DNA from: Microbispora corallina
Lineage (GTDB): Bacteria > Actinomycetota > Actinomycetes > Streptosporangiales > Streptosporangiaceae
Direction of reading: 5' to 3'
Length of the DNA: 64,000 nucleotides
Assembly: GCF_016863035.1 (NCBI RefSeq)
Contig: NZ_BOOC01000018.1
Span: forward strand, 62,001 to 126,000
Both the position numbers and the translations under genes were made by a program. Under the pieces are notes generated by a model. The model was not told the origin of the DNA. It worked only from the letters and a program-made list of their open reading frames with translations, and searched no databases. Below are positions 18,084-27,238 of this stretch, piece after piece. How positions within the stretch are numbered: the stretch's first letter is position 1; the number at the start of each line of letters is the position of its first letter.

Positions 18084-19379
18084 TCAGGGCTCGGAGACGG
18101 CGCCCGCCGGAAGCACCAGCCCGGCCCTGCGCCGGGCGAGCCGGACGTACACGAGCGCGGCGACGGTCACCAGCAGCGGCCAGACGAGGTAGACCCCCGA
18201 CGCCGCCACCAGCAGGACGACCGCAGCGAGCGCCAGCAGGGCGGCCGTCCTGGCCGGCCCGCGCGGCAGCAGGCGGATGGCCGCGGCCACGCCGACCGCG
18301 TAGACCGCGACGAACGAGCCGTTCGTCATCAGCACGAGCGGGCGGATGCCGGTCCCGACGACGTAGACGACGGCCAGGGCGAGGAACGACAGGACCGCGA
18401 CCACCGCGAGGCTGCGCCGCGGGACCTCGCCCGCGACGCTGCCCCGGGTGAGCCACGCGGGGAGGGCGCCGTCCCGGCCGAGGGCGGCGCCGAGCTTGGC
18501 CGCCCCCGCCCAGTAGGCGTTCATCGCGCCGAGCGTGAGCAGCAGCGCGGCCACGGCGGCGAGCAGCCGCGCGCTGCCGCCGATCCCCAGGGCGAGCAGG
18601 TCGCCGAGGGGCGCCCGGGCGTCCGCGGCGGCCGGGCCGAGGACCGCGACCGTCGCGAACGCCACCGACAGGTAGAGCAGGCCGACCAGGACGACCGCGG
18701 CCGCCGTGGCCCGGGGCAGGTCCCTGGCCGGCCGGCGGAACTCGCCGGCGAGGTGGGTGATGGCCTCCCATCCCGCGAAGCTCCACACGAGCAGCGCCGC
18801 CGCCGACCCGACCGCCCCCAGCCCGTGGGGGGCGAACGGACGGAGGTTGTCGAGCCGCGCGTGCGGGAGCGACAGGGCGACCGCGACGACCAGCAGCGCG
18901 ACCAGCAGGCCGGCCAGGGCGAGCTGCACCCGCCCGGTGACCCGCAGCCCCGACGCGTTCGAGACGGTCACGATCACCATGAGCCCGGCCGCCGTCAGCG
19001 TGGCGACGCCGGTGCCCCCGCCGAGTGCCGAGGCCGCGTACTCGCCCCCGAACAGCGCCGCCGCGGCGGCGCTGGGCGGGACGGCGAAGTAGAAGCACCA
19101 GCCGACGACGGTCGCGGCCCGGTCCCCGAACGCGAGGCGGGCGTAGGTGGAGACGCCGCCCGCGTCCGGGTGGCGGGCGCCGAGCGCCGCGAAGGCGGCG
19201 GCCAGCGGAGCGGACAGGACCACCAGGCCCAGCCAGGCCAGCAGCGACGCCGGCCCGGCGGCCTGGGCGGCGAGTGCCGGCAGGGCGATGACGCCCGTGC
19301 CGAGCACCGCACCGACGTACATGGCGGTGCCCTGGGCCACCGTGAGGCGGCCGGCGGGGGTGACGTGCGTCCGTGCCAT
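18084..19379 (-). CDS. APC-family amino acid permease
   Basis: 431-residue transporter of the amino acid-polyamine-organocation superfamily with about 12 hydrophobic helices. The entry helix MYVGAVLGTGVIALPALAAQ carries the glycine-rich GTG motif that binds the substrate carboxylate. A periplasmic or cytoplasmic loop signature SFAGWEAITHLAGEFRRPARDLPRA follows. It is full length. The start is supported by GGAAGGTG. The gene is 64 bases downstream of the LAL regulator on the same strand, so it may share its transcript. Substrate is not predictable. Confidence 0.88.
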   Translation of the reverse strand: MARTHVTPAGRLTVAQGTAMYVGAVLGTGVIALPALAAQAAGPASLLAWLGLVVLSAPLAAAFAALGARHPDAGGVSTYARLAFGDRAATVVGWCFYFAVPPSAAAAALFGGEYAASALGGGTGVATLTAAGLMVIVTVSNASGLRVTGRVQLALAGLLVALLVVAVALSLPHARLDNLRPFAPHGLGAVGSAAALLVWSFAGWEAITHLAGEFRRPARDLPRATAAAVVLVGLLYLSVAFATVAVLGPAAADARAPLGDLLALGIGGSARLLAAVAALLLTLGAMNAYWAGAAKLGAALGRDGALPAWLTRGSVAGEVPRRSLAVVAVLSFLALAVVYVVGTGIRPLVLMTNGSFVAVYAVGVAAAIRLLPRGPARTAALLALAAVVLLVAASGVYLVWPLLVTVAALVYVRLARRRAGLVLPAGAVSEP

Positions 19380-19443
19380 GTGCGTTCACCTTCCGGAAGG
19401 GGTGGGGGGAACGTGCCTGACAGAGGTCGACCGCGCCGTCCGG

Positions 19444-22218
19444 TCAGCCGGAGACGCTGAACTCCAGCCCGGCGGGCAGATCGGAACGGCGGGTGACGTT
19501 GAGCTTGCGGTAGATCCGGGTCAGGTGCTGCTCGACCGTGCTGACCGTGATGTACAGCTTGTCGGCGATCTCGCGGTTGGTGTAGCCGACGGCCGCCAGC
19601 GCCGCGACCCGGCGCTCCGCCTCGCTGAGGGCGGCGCCGGCCTCGGCCGTCGTCCGCGCCGGCTGGGCGGGCTCGGCCTGCTCGTCCGGGGACAGCGCCC
19701 GGACCAGCGGGACGGCCTCGCACTCCTCGGCGATCCGCTGGGCCTGACGGGCCACGGTGCGGGCCCGGCGCAGCTCGCCGACCGCCTGGTAGGCGTCGGC
19801 TAGGTCCACCAGCGCACGGGCCAGCTCGTACTGGTCGCCGCTCGCCTGCAGCATGTCCGCGGCGCGGCGCAGCAGCGGGGGACGCTGCCGGGGTTCGCTC
19901 GCCGCCGCCATCAGACGCGTGCCGATGCCACGGCTCCGGGACGGCCCGGGGGTCGCCTTGGCCAGGTGCTCCTCCAGCAGCGGCCGGGCGCGCTCGGGAC
20001 GGCCCAGCGCGACGAGGGCCTCGGCCGCGCCCGTCCGCCAGGACACGAGCCCGGGGCTGTCGAGGCTCCAGGAACCCATGAGCTCGCCGCAGGTCTGGAA
20101 GTCCCGCAGCGCCATGACGTGGTCGCCGGTCGCCAGGTGGTACCGCCCCCGGGCGTTGAGGTAGTGGAGGCCGTACCGGGTCTGGAGCATCGACTCGGGC
20201 ACCGGGTGGCCCACCACCTGGACCGCCTCGTCGAGCCGGCCCATCGCGACGACGGCGGACAGCAGCACCGACAGCGGGCCGCCGACGGCCACCCCCCAGC
20301 TCGACGCGGGGATCAGCCGCAGGGCCATCTGGGCCAGGCTCTCGGCGCCCTCGAGGTCGCCCTGCCGCAGGCTGATCTCCGCGCGCAGCGCGGCGAGGCG
20401 GGCCTGGCGGCTGGGGGCGCGGCGGGTGCCGGCCTCCTCGATGAACAGGTCGCACCAGGGCGCCGCCTTGTCCGGGCGCTCGGCGTAGATCAGGGCGAGC
20501 AGCGCGCACTCGACCGCGTCCATCGACATGTCGTCCAGCCGCGAGGAGCGCAGGATCCGCTCCACGTCGGCCAGCGTCTCCGGGCGCGGGCCCTTGGTCA
20601 GCACCCCGGCGAGCGCGGTGGCGGCCTCCAGCCGACCGATCACGGCCGACGACGGAGGGGACTGGATGCTCACGTCGGTCACCCGGGGGATGTGCGCGAG
20701 GAACGGCGTGTAGGAGCAGCGCAGCCACGGGCGAGCGGCCCGGATCTCGGCCACCGTCTCGGCGTCCATGATCGAGCCGATCCTGCCGATGTGGTCGAGC
20801 ACGTCGCGGGCGTCGTCGAAGCGGCCGTGCCAGAGCAGCGCCTTGGCCAGCACCACGGCGTCGGAGCCGCGCAGGTGTCCCTTGTGCATGGCGTCGGTCA
20901 GCGCGTCGAGGTGCGCCGCCGGGGCGCTCGGGTTGAGCCGCCACTCGGCCCGTACGAGAGTGGTCTTGATCGTGGCCCGCCGCTGGTCGTCGGTGCAGGC
21001 CCGGTCGGCCAGCCGCAGGTAGTCGACGGCCGGCTCCACCCGGCCCTCGCTGAGCGCCTGGCGGGCGGCCTCCTCCAGCACCGACACGGCCCAGGGGCCG
21101 CCGTTGTGGGAGGCGGTCAGCAGGTGCTCGGCGACGACGGAGGCCGCCGCCCCCTGGCCGTACGCGATCTCGGCGGCCCTGCGGTGCAGGTCGACCCGGT
21201 CGGGGACGTCGAGGTCGGCGAGGACGGCCGCCCGGGCCTCCTCGTGCCGGAACCGCAGGTCGGTCCCGACCAGCCCGGCCACCTGGAGCGAGTGGAGGGC
21301 CTGGACGACGAAGCCGGCCTCGAGGTCGAGCAGCCGGTCGAGGAAGTCGGGCTCCCCCAGCACGGCGAGCCCGCGGGCGACCCGCGACAGCCGGGGGTGT
21401 GCCCGGCGCAGGCACGACAGCACGGCCTGGCGGTAGCCGTCGCCGACCGCGATCTCGTCGGGCTCCTGATCGGGCCGCGCGGCGGCCGTGTGGTCCTCCA
21501 GCAGGGCGTTCACCAGCAGCGGGTTGCCGCCGCTGGCCGCGTGCCAGTCGGAGGCCAGCCGGCGGGCCAGGCCGTCGCCCACGACGTCGGAGGTCATGAT
21601 CTCGACGCCCTCGCGGGACAGCGGCGACAGCTGGAACCGGCGGCAGTGCGGCTGGCGCAGCAGCTCGGTCTGGAACAGCGTCGGGGCGTTCCACGTCTCC
21701 TCCGACTGGCTGAAGATCGCCAGGATGTGGGCGAAGCGCAGCCGGCGGGCGAGGTAGGCCAGGCAGAGCAGCGAGGCGCGGTCGGCGTGCTGGACGTCGT
21801 CCACCACGATCATCAGCGGGTGCCGCTCCGCGAGTTCGAGCAGGACCATGCACAGGGCGTGGACGATGTGGGCGTCCACCTGGTCCACGTGGTCGGCCAG
21901 CGGGTCGGCCGACATGGCGCAGCGGGCGCCCTCGTGGAGCAGGTTGCGGGTGCGCTCCTCCTCGTCCGGGGTGAGCGGCGCGTTGTGCAGGATCTGGGAG
22001 AGCACGGCCAGGGCCAGGCCCGTCTCCGACTGGGAGCACGACGCGGTCAGCGCCAGCGCCCCGTGTTCGAGTGCGTCCTCGACCAGAGTGTTCAGCAAGG
22101 CCGTCTTGCCGCTCGCGACCGCGCCGCTGACGATCGCGATCTTCCCTCTGCCTGTCACGGCGTCGGCCAGCAGGTCCTCCAGGGAGGCCAACACCTCTTC
22201 TCGCTCGACCAGGGCCAT
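19444..22218 (-). CDS. LAL-type LuxR regulator with AAA ATPase domain
   Basis: 924-residue large ATP-binding LuxR regulator (MalT/LAL type). The N-terminal ATPase has Walker A VSGAVASGKTALL (~31-43) and Walker B LMIVVDDVQHAD. The long middle is TPR-like helical repeats. The C-terminal helix-turn-helix is LSEAERRVAALAAVGYTNREI to STVEQHLTRIYRKL. LALs are common pathway-specific activators in actinomycete gene clusters, and this one lies next to leuA at the edge of the putative cluster. The ATG at 22218 is chosen over an upstream start because GGGAGG precedes it. The promoter region holds tandem repeats. Confidence 0.92.
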   Translation of the reverse strand: MALVEREEVLASLEDLLADAVTGRGKIAIVSGAVASGKTALLNTLVEDALEHGALALTASCSQSETGLALAVLSQILHNAPLTPDEEERTRNLLHEGARCAMSADPLADHVDQVDAHIVHALCMVLLELAERHPLMIVVDDVQHADRASLLCLAYLARRLRFAHILAIFSQSEETWNAPTLFQTELLRQPHCRRFQLSPLSREGVEIMTSDVVGDGLARRLASDWHAASGGNPLLVNALLEDHTAAARPDQEPDEIAVGDGYRQAVLSCLRRAHPRLSRVARGLAVLGEPDFLDRLLDLEAGFVVQALHSLQVAGLVGTDLRFRHEEARAAVLADLDVPDRVDLHRRAAEIAYGQGAAASVVAEHLLTASHNGGPWAVSVLEEAARQALSEGRVEPAVDYLRLADRACTDDQRRATIKTTLVRAEWRLNPSAPAAHLDALTDAMHKGHLRGSDAVVLAKALLWHGRFDDARDVLDHIGRIGSIMDAETVAEIRAARPWLRCSYTPFLAHIPRVTDVSIQSPPSSAVIGRLEAATALAGVLTKGPRPETLADVERILRSSRLDDMSMDAVECALLALIYAERPDKAAPWCDLFIEEAGTRRAPSRQARLAALRAEISLRQGDLEGAESLAQMALRLIPASSWGVAVGGPLSVLLSAVVAMGRLDEAVQVVGHPVPESMLQTRYGLHYLNARGRYHLATGDHVMALRDFQTCGELMGSWSLDSPGLVSWRTGAAEALVALGRPERARPLLEEHLAKATPGPSRSRGIGTRLMAAASEPRQRPPLLRRAADMLQASGDQYELARALVDLADAYQAVGELRRARTVARQAQRIAEECEAVPLVRALSPDEQAEPAQPARTTAEAGAALSEAERRVAALAAVGYTNREIADKLYITVSTVEQHLTRIYRKLNVTRRSDLPAGLEFSVSG

Positions 22219-22310
22219 AATGAGCCTCCCGTGAATTCGATGGGGCATTCCGACCGGCGGTGGCGGGATTCGGCCCGGCCGCCCGCCTGGTCTTGTCTCA
22301 CAATTGCGCT

Positions 22311-22342
22311 TGACTTGCAGTAAGTAAGTCAGATAAGTCAGA
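22311..22342. promoter_or_regulatory. Tandem and inverted repeats upstream of LAL gene
   Basis: The nine-base unit TAAGTCAGA occurs twice head-to-tail at 22325-22333 and 22334-22342. A preceding TGACTT (22311-22316) makes an inverted partner to AAGTCA. The block sits ~95-125 bases upstream of the LAL start, between it and the leuA stop, in a locally AT-rich stretch. It could be an operator for the LAL protein itself or for another cluster regulator. Confidence 0.45.
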
Positions 22343-22345
22343 GGG

Positions 22346-24049
22346 TCAGCCCGCGAGCGCTATTTCCCGAACGGAGCTCTGGCCGGCGCGGGCCAGGGCC
22401 GACCGCACGGCGGCGAAGGACGCGGCCACCACGTCGGCGTCGAGCCCGGCGCCCCAGACGGTCCGCCCCTCGATGGAGCACTCGGCGTAGACGGCCACCT
22501 CGGCGCCCGCGGGCTCCTCGGCCCCCGTCTCGACACCGGTGCGGTGGACCACCTGGACGTCGACGTTCCAGACCGCGAGCCGCGCGCCGAGCGTGCGGAT
22601 CGCGTCGGCCCGGGCGCCGGTGACGCGGAAGCGCGCCCCGTCGACGTACAGGGTGGTGGCGATGGGACGGCCGCCGATGCCGAGGGGGACGGTCGGCTCG
22701 GTCCTGGACAGGTACTCGTCGTCGAACATGGCGCGCACCTCCGAGGGGGTGATCTCCCCGCCGGAGCCGTCGGCCCGGCCCTGCACCACCTGGGCGAAGT
22801 CGGCCTGCAGGCCCTTCGGCAGGTTGAGCCCGTGCCAGGCGCTCAGGATGTACGCGACGCCCCCCTTGCCCGACTGGCTGTTGATGCGGACGACGGCCTC
22901 GTACGTGCGGCCCACGTCCTTGGGGTCGATCGGCAGGTACGGCATGCGCCAGGGCATGTCGTCGATCTCCACGCCCGCCTCGGCCGCCTCGACGGCCAGG
23001 GCGTCGAAGCCCTTCTTGATGGCGTCCTGGTGGGAGCCGGAGAAGGCCGTGTAGACGAGGTCGCCGCCGTACGGGTGGCGGGGGGCGACCTGCATCTCGT
23101 TGCAGTACTCGACAGTCCGCCGGATCTCGGTGATGTCGGAGAAGTCGATCTTCGGGTCCACGCCGTGGGTGAGCATGTTCAGCCCGAGCGTGACGAGGCA
23201 GACGTTGCCGGCCCGCTCGCCGTTGCCGAACAGGCAGCCCTCGATGCGCTGGGCGCCGGCCAGCAGCGCGAGCTCCGAGGCCGCCACGCCGGTCCCGCGG
23301 TCGTTGTGCGGGTGGATGGACAGGCACACGTTCTCGCGGTGGGACAGGTTCCGGTCGAGCCACTCGATCTGGTCGGCGAAGACGTGCGGGAGCGAGCGCT
23401 CGACGGTGGTCGGGAAGTTGAGGATGATCTCCCTGCCGGGCTCGGGCTGCCAGACGTCCATGACGGCCTCGCAGACCTCGAGCGCGAACTCGGGCTCGGT
23501 CTCGTTGAACAGCTCGGGCGAGTACTGGAAGCCGAGGTCGCAGCCGGCCAGCGTCGCCTCGGCGTACTTCATCATGAGCCGGGTGCCCTCGACGGCGAGG
23601 TCCTTGCACTCCTCTCGGGTCATGCCGAACACCACGCGGCGGAACAGCGGGGCGGTCGCGTTGTAGAGGTGGATCGTGGCCCGCGGCGCGCCGGCGAGGC
23701 TCTCGACCGTGCGCCGGATCAGCTCGTCCCTGGCCTGCACGAGGACGGAGATCCGGACGTCGTCGGGGATGCGGTCCTCCTCGATGAGCATCCGGACGAA
23801 GTCGTGGTCGTCCTGGCTGGCGACCGGGAAGCCGACCTCGATCTCCTTGTAGCCCATGCGGACCAGCAGCTCGAACATGGCGAGCTTGCGGGCGGGGCTC
23901 ATCGGGTTGACCAGGGACTGGTTCCCGTCGCGCAGGTCCGTGGACAGCCAGCGCGGGGCGGCCTCGATGGTGCGGTCCGGCCAGGTGCGGTCGGGCAGCC
24001 GGACGGGGGTGAAGGCCGAGTAACGCTGAACGGAAGGAGTGGCACCCAT
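22346..24049 (-). CDS. leuA: 2-isopropylmalate synthase (diverged paralogue)
   Basis: 567-residue enzyme that condenses acetyl-CoA with 2-oxoisovalerate, or with a related 2-oxoacid, in leucine-type chain extension. Signature blocks are WLSTDLRDGNQSLVNPMS, LSIHPHNDRGTGVAASE and GCLFGNGERAGNV. The C-terminal regulatory domain is present but short and diverged. Compared with the standard Streptomyces LeuA as I recall it, many normally conserved positions differ, which suggests a cluster-specific paralogue. The ATG at 24049 follows AAAGGA. It is divergent from the UbiA gene across 314 bases. Confidence 0.9.
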   Translation of the reverse strand: MGATPSVQRYSAFTPVRLPDRTWPDRTIEAAPRWLSTDLRDGNQSLVNPMSPARKLAMFELLVRMGYKEIEVGFPVASQDDHDFVRMLIEEDRIPDDVRISVLVQARDELIRRTVESLAGAPRATIHLYNATAPLFRRVVFGMTREECKDLAVEGTRLMMKYAEATLAGCDLGFQYSPELFNETEPEFALEVCEAVMDVWQPEPGREIILNFPTTVERSLPHVFADQIEWLDRNLSHRENVCLSIHPHNDRGTGVAASELALLAGAQRIEGCLFGNGERAGNVCLVTLGLNMLTHGVDPKIDFSDITEIRRTVEYCNEMQVAPRHPYGGDLVYTAFSGSHQDAIKKGFDALAVEAAEAGVEIDDMPWRMPYLPIDPKDVGRTYEAVVRINSQSGKGGVAYILSAWHGLNLPKGLQADFAQVVQGRADGSGGEITPSEVRAMFDDEYLSRTEPTVPLGIGGRPIATTLYVDGARFRVTGARADAIRTLGARLAVWNVDVQVVHRTGVETGAEEPAGAEVAVYAECSIEGRTVWGAGLDADVVAASFAAVRSALARAGQSSVREIALAG

Positions 24050-24363
24050 GATGACGAATTCCTTTCTCGGCGGTGACGCGGCATGGCCCGTCCGGATTTG
24101 CAACCGGCCATTTTTGGAGCCGCCCCACGATCCCCGCCAATTCCTGGGAACCGCCCCTCACTGGCTGTTCCAAAAACTGGTGATTCGTTGACCGGCACAT
24201 CGCTGAAGCTACAACTGCGCTGGTCAGGGGGCAAGGAAGAAGCAACTAGAGTGCTGCCCGGATGACCCGGACGATCGGTAGGGGTATCGAAAGTTGTATT
24301 ACCGCTACAACCTCCCGTTGGGCCCCCTTACCGACCCCTGAAAACCGGCACATACTCCGGATC
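24050..24363. promoter_or_regulatory. Divergent leuA/ubiA control region with nested repeats
   Basis: 314 bases without a convincing gene, more AT-rich than the flanks. It contains the inverted repeat GTTGTA-ttaccgc-TACAAC (24293-24311), nested inside TCGGTAGGGG (24275-24284) and CCCCTTACCGA (24325-24335). The 11-mer CGAAAGTTGTA (24288-24298) recurs inverted at 34578-34588, beside the small peptide gene. CCCTTACCGACCCC (24325-24338) resembles CCCCTAACGACCCC at 47244-47257 upstream of papB. These look like sites of a pathway-specific regulator. Confidence 0.5.
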
Positions 24364-25311
24364 ATGATGAGAAGCCGAGCCACCGCGGGACGAATTTCCA
24401 TTGGGCCCCTCCGAATCCTCGGAATGTGCGTGACCGAGGCCCGGCCGAGCGTTCTGGCCATCTTTTTCCTGCGATTCGTCGCGGGCGCCGCCCTCGACGC
24501 CGGGCCGGAGCCCGCCGACCCGCTCCGGCTGGCCTTCGGGGCCCTGGTCTGGCAGTGCGCGATCTTCTTCGTCTACCTGTTCAACGGCGTCATGGACGTG
24601 CGCGAGGACCGCGTGAACGGGTCACGCCGGCCGATCGCGCGGGGCGACCTCGACGCCGACGTGGCGCTGATCGTCTCCGTCATCGCGGCCGCCCTCGCCC
24701 TGCTCGGCGCCCTGCTCCTCGGCGGGCCGACGATCTGGCTGGTCACAGCCGTACTCGTGCTCGGCTACCTGTATTCGGGCCCCCCGCTGTACCTCAAGCG
24801 GTGGTCGAGCGCGACGGTCGTCGTGGGGGGCGTCGCGGGACTGCTCACCTACTACGCCGGCTTCGCCGTCCACGGGGACGGCCTGCCGCCGCGCGGCAGC
24901 GTCGCCCTGCCCGCGTTCGCCGTCGCAGCCGCGCTGTGGATGGGCCTCGTCGGCACACTGACCAAGGACCTGCCGGACATCGCGGGCGACACGGCCGCCG
25001 GACGCGCCACACTGGCCGTCAGCCACGGGGAATTCGCCGTACGGGTGATGATGTCGGGCGTCGCCGCGGCTCTGGCACTCACGTTCGCCGTGCTCACGTG
25101 GATATTCGAGCTCCCCGTGGGCGGGGCGCCGCTCGCCATGCTGGCGGGTGCCGTCATCGTGGTCGTTCTCACCCATACGTCGCTTTCGCGGGGGACCCGG
25201 GCCCGCCGGCGCCGTCCCTACAGAGCGTTCATGGCCACGCAATACGCCCTACATTTAGCTGTGCTTCTTCCGGTAGTATCACAATTCTTATTGTCTGGGC
25301 GTGCACCTTAG
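24364..25311 (+). CDS. UbiA-family prenyltransferase
   Basis: 315-residue integral membrane prenyltransferase. The two metal-binding motifs are intact: N74, D78 and D82 in NGVMDVREDRVNGSRRPIA, and D202, D205 and D209 in KDLPDIAGDTAAGR. About eight to nine hydrophobic helices follow the usual UbiA pattern. The enzyme would transfer a prenyl chain to an aromatic or other acceptor. No other prenylation gene is visible. The start is uncertain: ATG codons at 24262, 24364 and 24367 lack a clear ribosome-binding site. It is separated by 6 bases from the sensor kinase gene, so the three genes to 27238 form an operon. Confidence 0.85.
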   Translation: MMRSRATAGRISIGPLRILGMCVTEARPSVLAIFFLRFVAGAALDAGPEPADPLRLAFGALVWQCAIFFVYLFNGVMDVREDRVNGSRRPIARGDLDADVALIVSVIAAALALLGALLLGGPTIWLVTAVLVLGYLYSGPPLYLKRWSSATVVVGGVAGLLTYYAGFAVHGDGLPPRGSVALPAFAVAAALWMGLVGTLTKDLPDIAGDTAAGRATLAVSHGEFAVRVMMSGVAAALALTFAVLTWIFELPVGGAPLAMLAGAVIVVVLTHTSLSRGTRARRRRPYRAFMATQYALHLAVLLPVVSQFLLSGRAP

Positions 25312-25317
25312 TCCAGG

Positions 25318-26457
25318 ATGGAGGCACTCGTCCGCTTCCTCCCGGAGGGTCCATTGGCGGGAGATGTAGAACAGGGGTGGACAGCCCCGGTGGACTTCGA
25401 GGGTTTCCTCGAAGCACATCGCACCGAGATTTTGGAAGCGTACGCGACGAACCTCGCGGCTCTGGACAGCCCGATCACGCATGACCCCGAAGCCCTCCGC
25501 CAGGCGATGGACAACGCGGGTCAGATCCTCGACGACGTGGCCGAGACGCTCCGGGCAGGGAACGTTCGAGTGGGGGAGTCGCACAAGCTGATCGCCTGGG
25601 AGGTGGGCGCCTCCCGGGCCGCGAGCGGGGTCCACCCGGACGAGTCGCTCCGCGCGGCCTCCGTGTGGTTCCAGGCCGTGGTGACCTGCCTGATGGAACG
25701 GATGCCGGGGGACCCCGAGTCGGTCCGCCTGCTCACGCTCGTCGTGCTGGGCCTGGAGCGCAGCATCACGGCGCGGATCCGGGAGTCGGCCGCCAGCTAC
25801 TCGAGCTTCCTGCTCAACAAGGTCCACGAGGCCCAGATCGAGGAGCGCCGGCGCATCGCCCGCGAGCTGCACGACCGGATCGGGCACGGCCTCAGCGTCG
25901 CCCACCGCCAGCTCGAGCTGTACGACCTGCACCGCACCGGCAAGCCCGCCACCGCGACCGCCAAGGTCGAGACGGCCCACCAGGCCATCCAGGAGACGAT
26001 GCTCAACCTCCGGGCGGTGACCTCGGAGCTGCACCCGCACGAACCGCTCAACAGCCTGGAGAAGGCGCTCGTCTACTACCTGGAGACCGTCGACATGGAC
26101 CACGTCGACATCCGGCTCCGGGTGAGCGGCGACGAGACGTGGGCGGCGCCCGCGGTGCGCGACGAGTCGTTCCTGATCCTGCGGGAGGCGACGCGGAACG
26201 CGCTCAGCCACGGCCTGCCGAGCAAGGTGCTGATCCGGGTCGACTTCGCGCCGCACGAGCTGCGGGCGTCCGTGGACGACGACGGCCGCGGCTTCGACCA
26301 GACGACGGGCGGCGGGAGCCGGCCCATGTCCGACGGCGTGGGGCTGCTGTCGATGCGCGAGCGCGCGGCGATCATCGGCGGCACGACGACGATCACGAGC
26401 AGGCCCGGCCACGGCACCCGGGTGGACTTGTACGTGCCGTTCGGGCGCATCACATGA
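25318..26457 (+). CDS. Soluble sensor histidine kinase
   Basis: 379-residue HisKA_3 kinase without membrane segments, so it senses an intracellular signal. The first ~165 residues are a helical sensor region of unknown type. The phospho-acceptor is H185 in ERRRIARELHDRIGHGLSV, and the ATPase domain has DDDGRGFD and GVGLLSMRERA. It follows the UbiA stop by 6 bases and precedes the response regulator. The first ATG has little room for a ribosome-binding site after the UbiA stop, so translation may be coupled or begin downstream. Confidence 0.88.
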   Translation: MEALVRFLPEGPLAGDVEQGWTAPVDFEGFLEAHRTEILEAYATNLAALDSPITHDPEALRQAMDNAGQILDDVAETLRAGNVRVGESHKLIAWEVGASRAASGVHPDESLRAASVWFQAVVTCLMERMPGDPESVRLLTLVVLGLERSITARIRESAASYSSFLLNKVHEAQIEERRRIARELHDRIGHGLSVAHRQLELYDLHRTGKPATATAKVETAHQAIQETMLNLRAVTSELHPHEPLNSLEKALVYYLETVDMDHVDIRLRVSGDETWAAPAVRDESFLILREATRNALSHGLPSKVLIRVDFAPHELRASVDDDGRGFDQTTGGGSRPMSDGVGLLSMRERAAIIGGTTTITSRPGHGTRVDLYVPFGRIT

Positions 26458-26527
26458 GTCGTCGGGACGGCGGCGAGGGCCGTTCCGGTGGACGGACGAG
26501 GGGCTGAGCGATGACGAGAGGCCAGGC

Positions 26528-27238
26528 ATGAGCGCGGCGGGCGGGGGAATCAGCATCGCCATCGTCGACGATCACGCGCTCTTCCGCGAGGGGCTGCGCG
26601 AGATCCTGGAGGCCCAGGACGACTTCCGGGTGGTGGGCGAGGCCGGCGACTCCGAGGGAGCGGTGTCCCTGGTCGAGCGGGAGCGCCCCGACGTGGTGCT
26701 GCTCGACGTCGAGATCCCCGGCGACGACGCCACCCAGACCGTGACAAGGATGCGGGCCATCTCGCCCGAGTCGCAGATCATCATCCTGAGCATGTACGAC
26801 GGACCCCAGCTGCTGAGCCGCCTGTTGTCGGCGGGCATCCGCGGCTACCTGCTGAAGAGCGTGCACCGGCAGGAGCTGGTCTCGGCCGTGCGGAGCGTCC
26901 GCACCGAGCCTGACCGGCTCGTGCTGGCCGTCTCCCGCGACTCGTTCGCACAGGTGCAGGGCGGGTCGTCGGTGGTGCTGAGCGACCGCGAGCGGGAGAT
27001 CCTGGAGCTGGCCGCGCAGGCGCTCAGCAACTACCAGATCGCCACCCGGCTCACGCTCACCGAGGCGACGATCAAGCGGCACCTGCACAACATCTTCACC
27101 AAGCTGGGGGCGGTGTCCCGGATCGACGCGGTCAACAAGGCGCTGGCGGCCTCGCTGATCACGCCCCGGCGCGACCATCCCACGCCCCGCTCCCGTCCGG
27201 GCGGGTCAGTCGCCAAGGGCCAGCGGACCCTCCCCTAG
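26528..27238 (+). CDS. NarL/LuxR-family response regulator
   Basis: 236-residue response regulator paired with the soluble kinase upstream. The receiver phospho-acceptor is D60 in DVVLLDVEIPGDD, and the LuxR helix-turn-helix is LSDREREILELAAQALSNYQI to TEATIKRHLHNIFTKLGAV. The start follows GAGAGGCC. The last 33 bases overlap the end of the convergent aldo/keto reductase gene. It probably regulates the surrounding cluster. Confidence 0.9.
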   Translation: MSAAGGGISIAIVDDHALFREGLREILEAQDDFRVVGEAGDSEGAVSLVERERPDVVLLDVEIPGDDATQTVTRMRAISPESQIIILSMYDGPQLLSRLLSAGIRGYLLKSVHRQELVSAVRSVRTEPDRLVLAVSRDSFAQVQGGSSVVLSDREREILELAAQALSNYQIATRLTLTEATIKRHLHNIFTKLGAVSRIDAVNKALAASLITPRRDHPTPRSRPGGSVAKGQRTLP

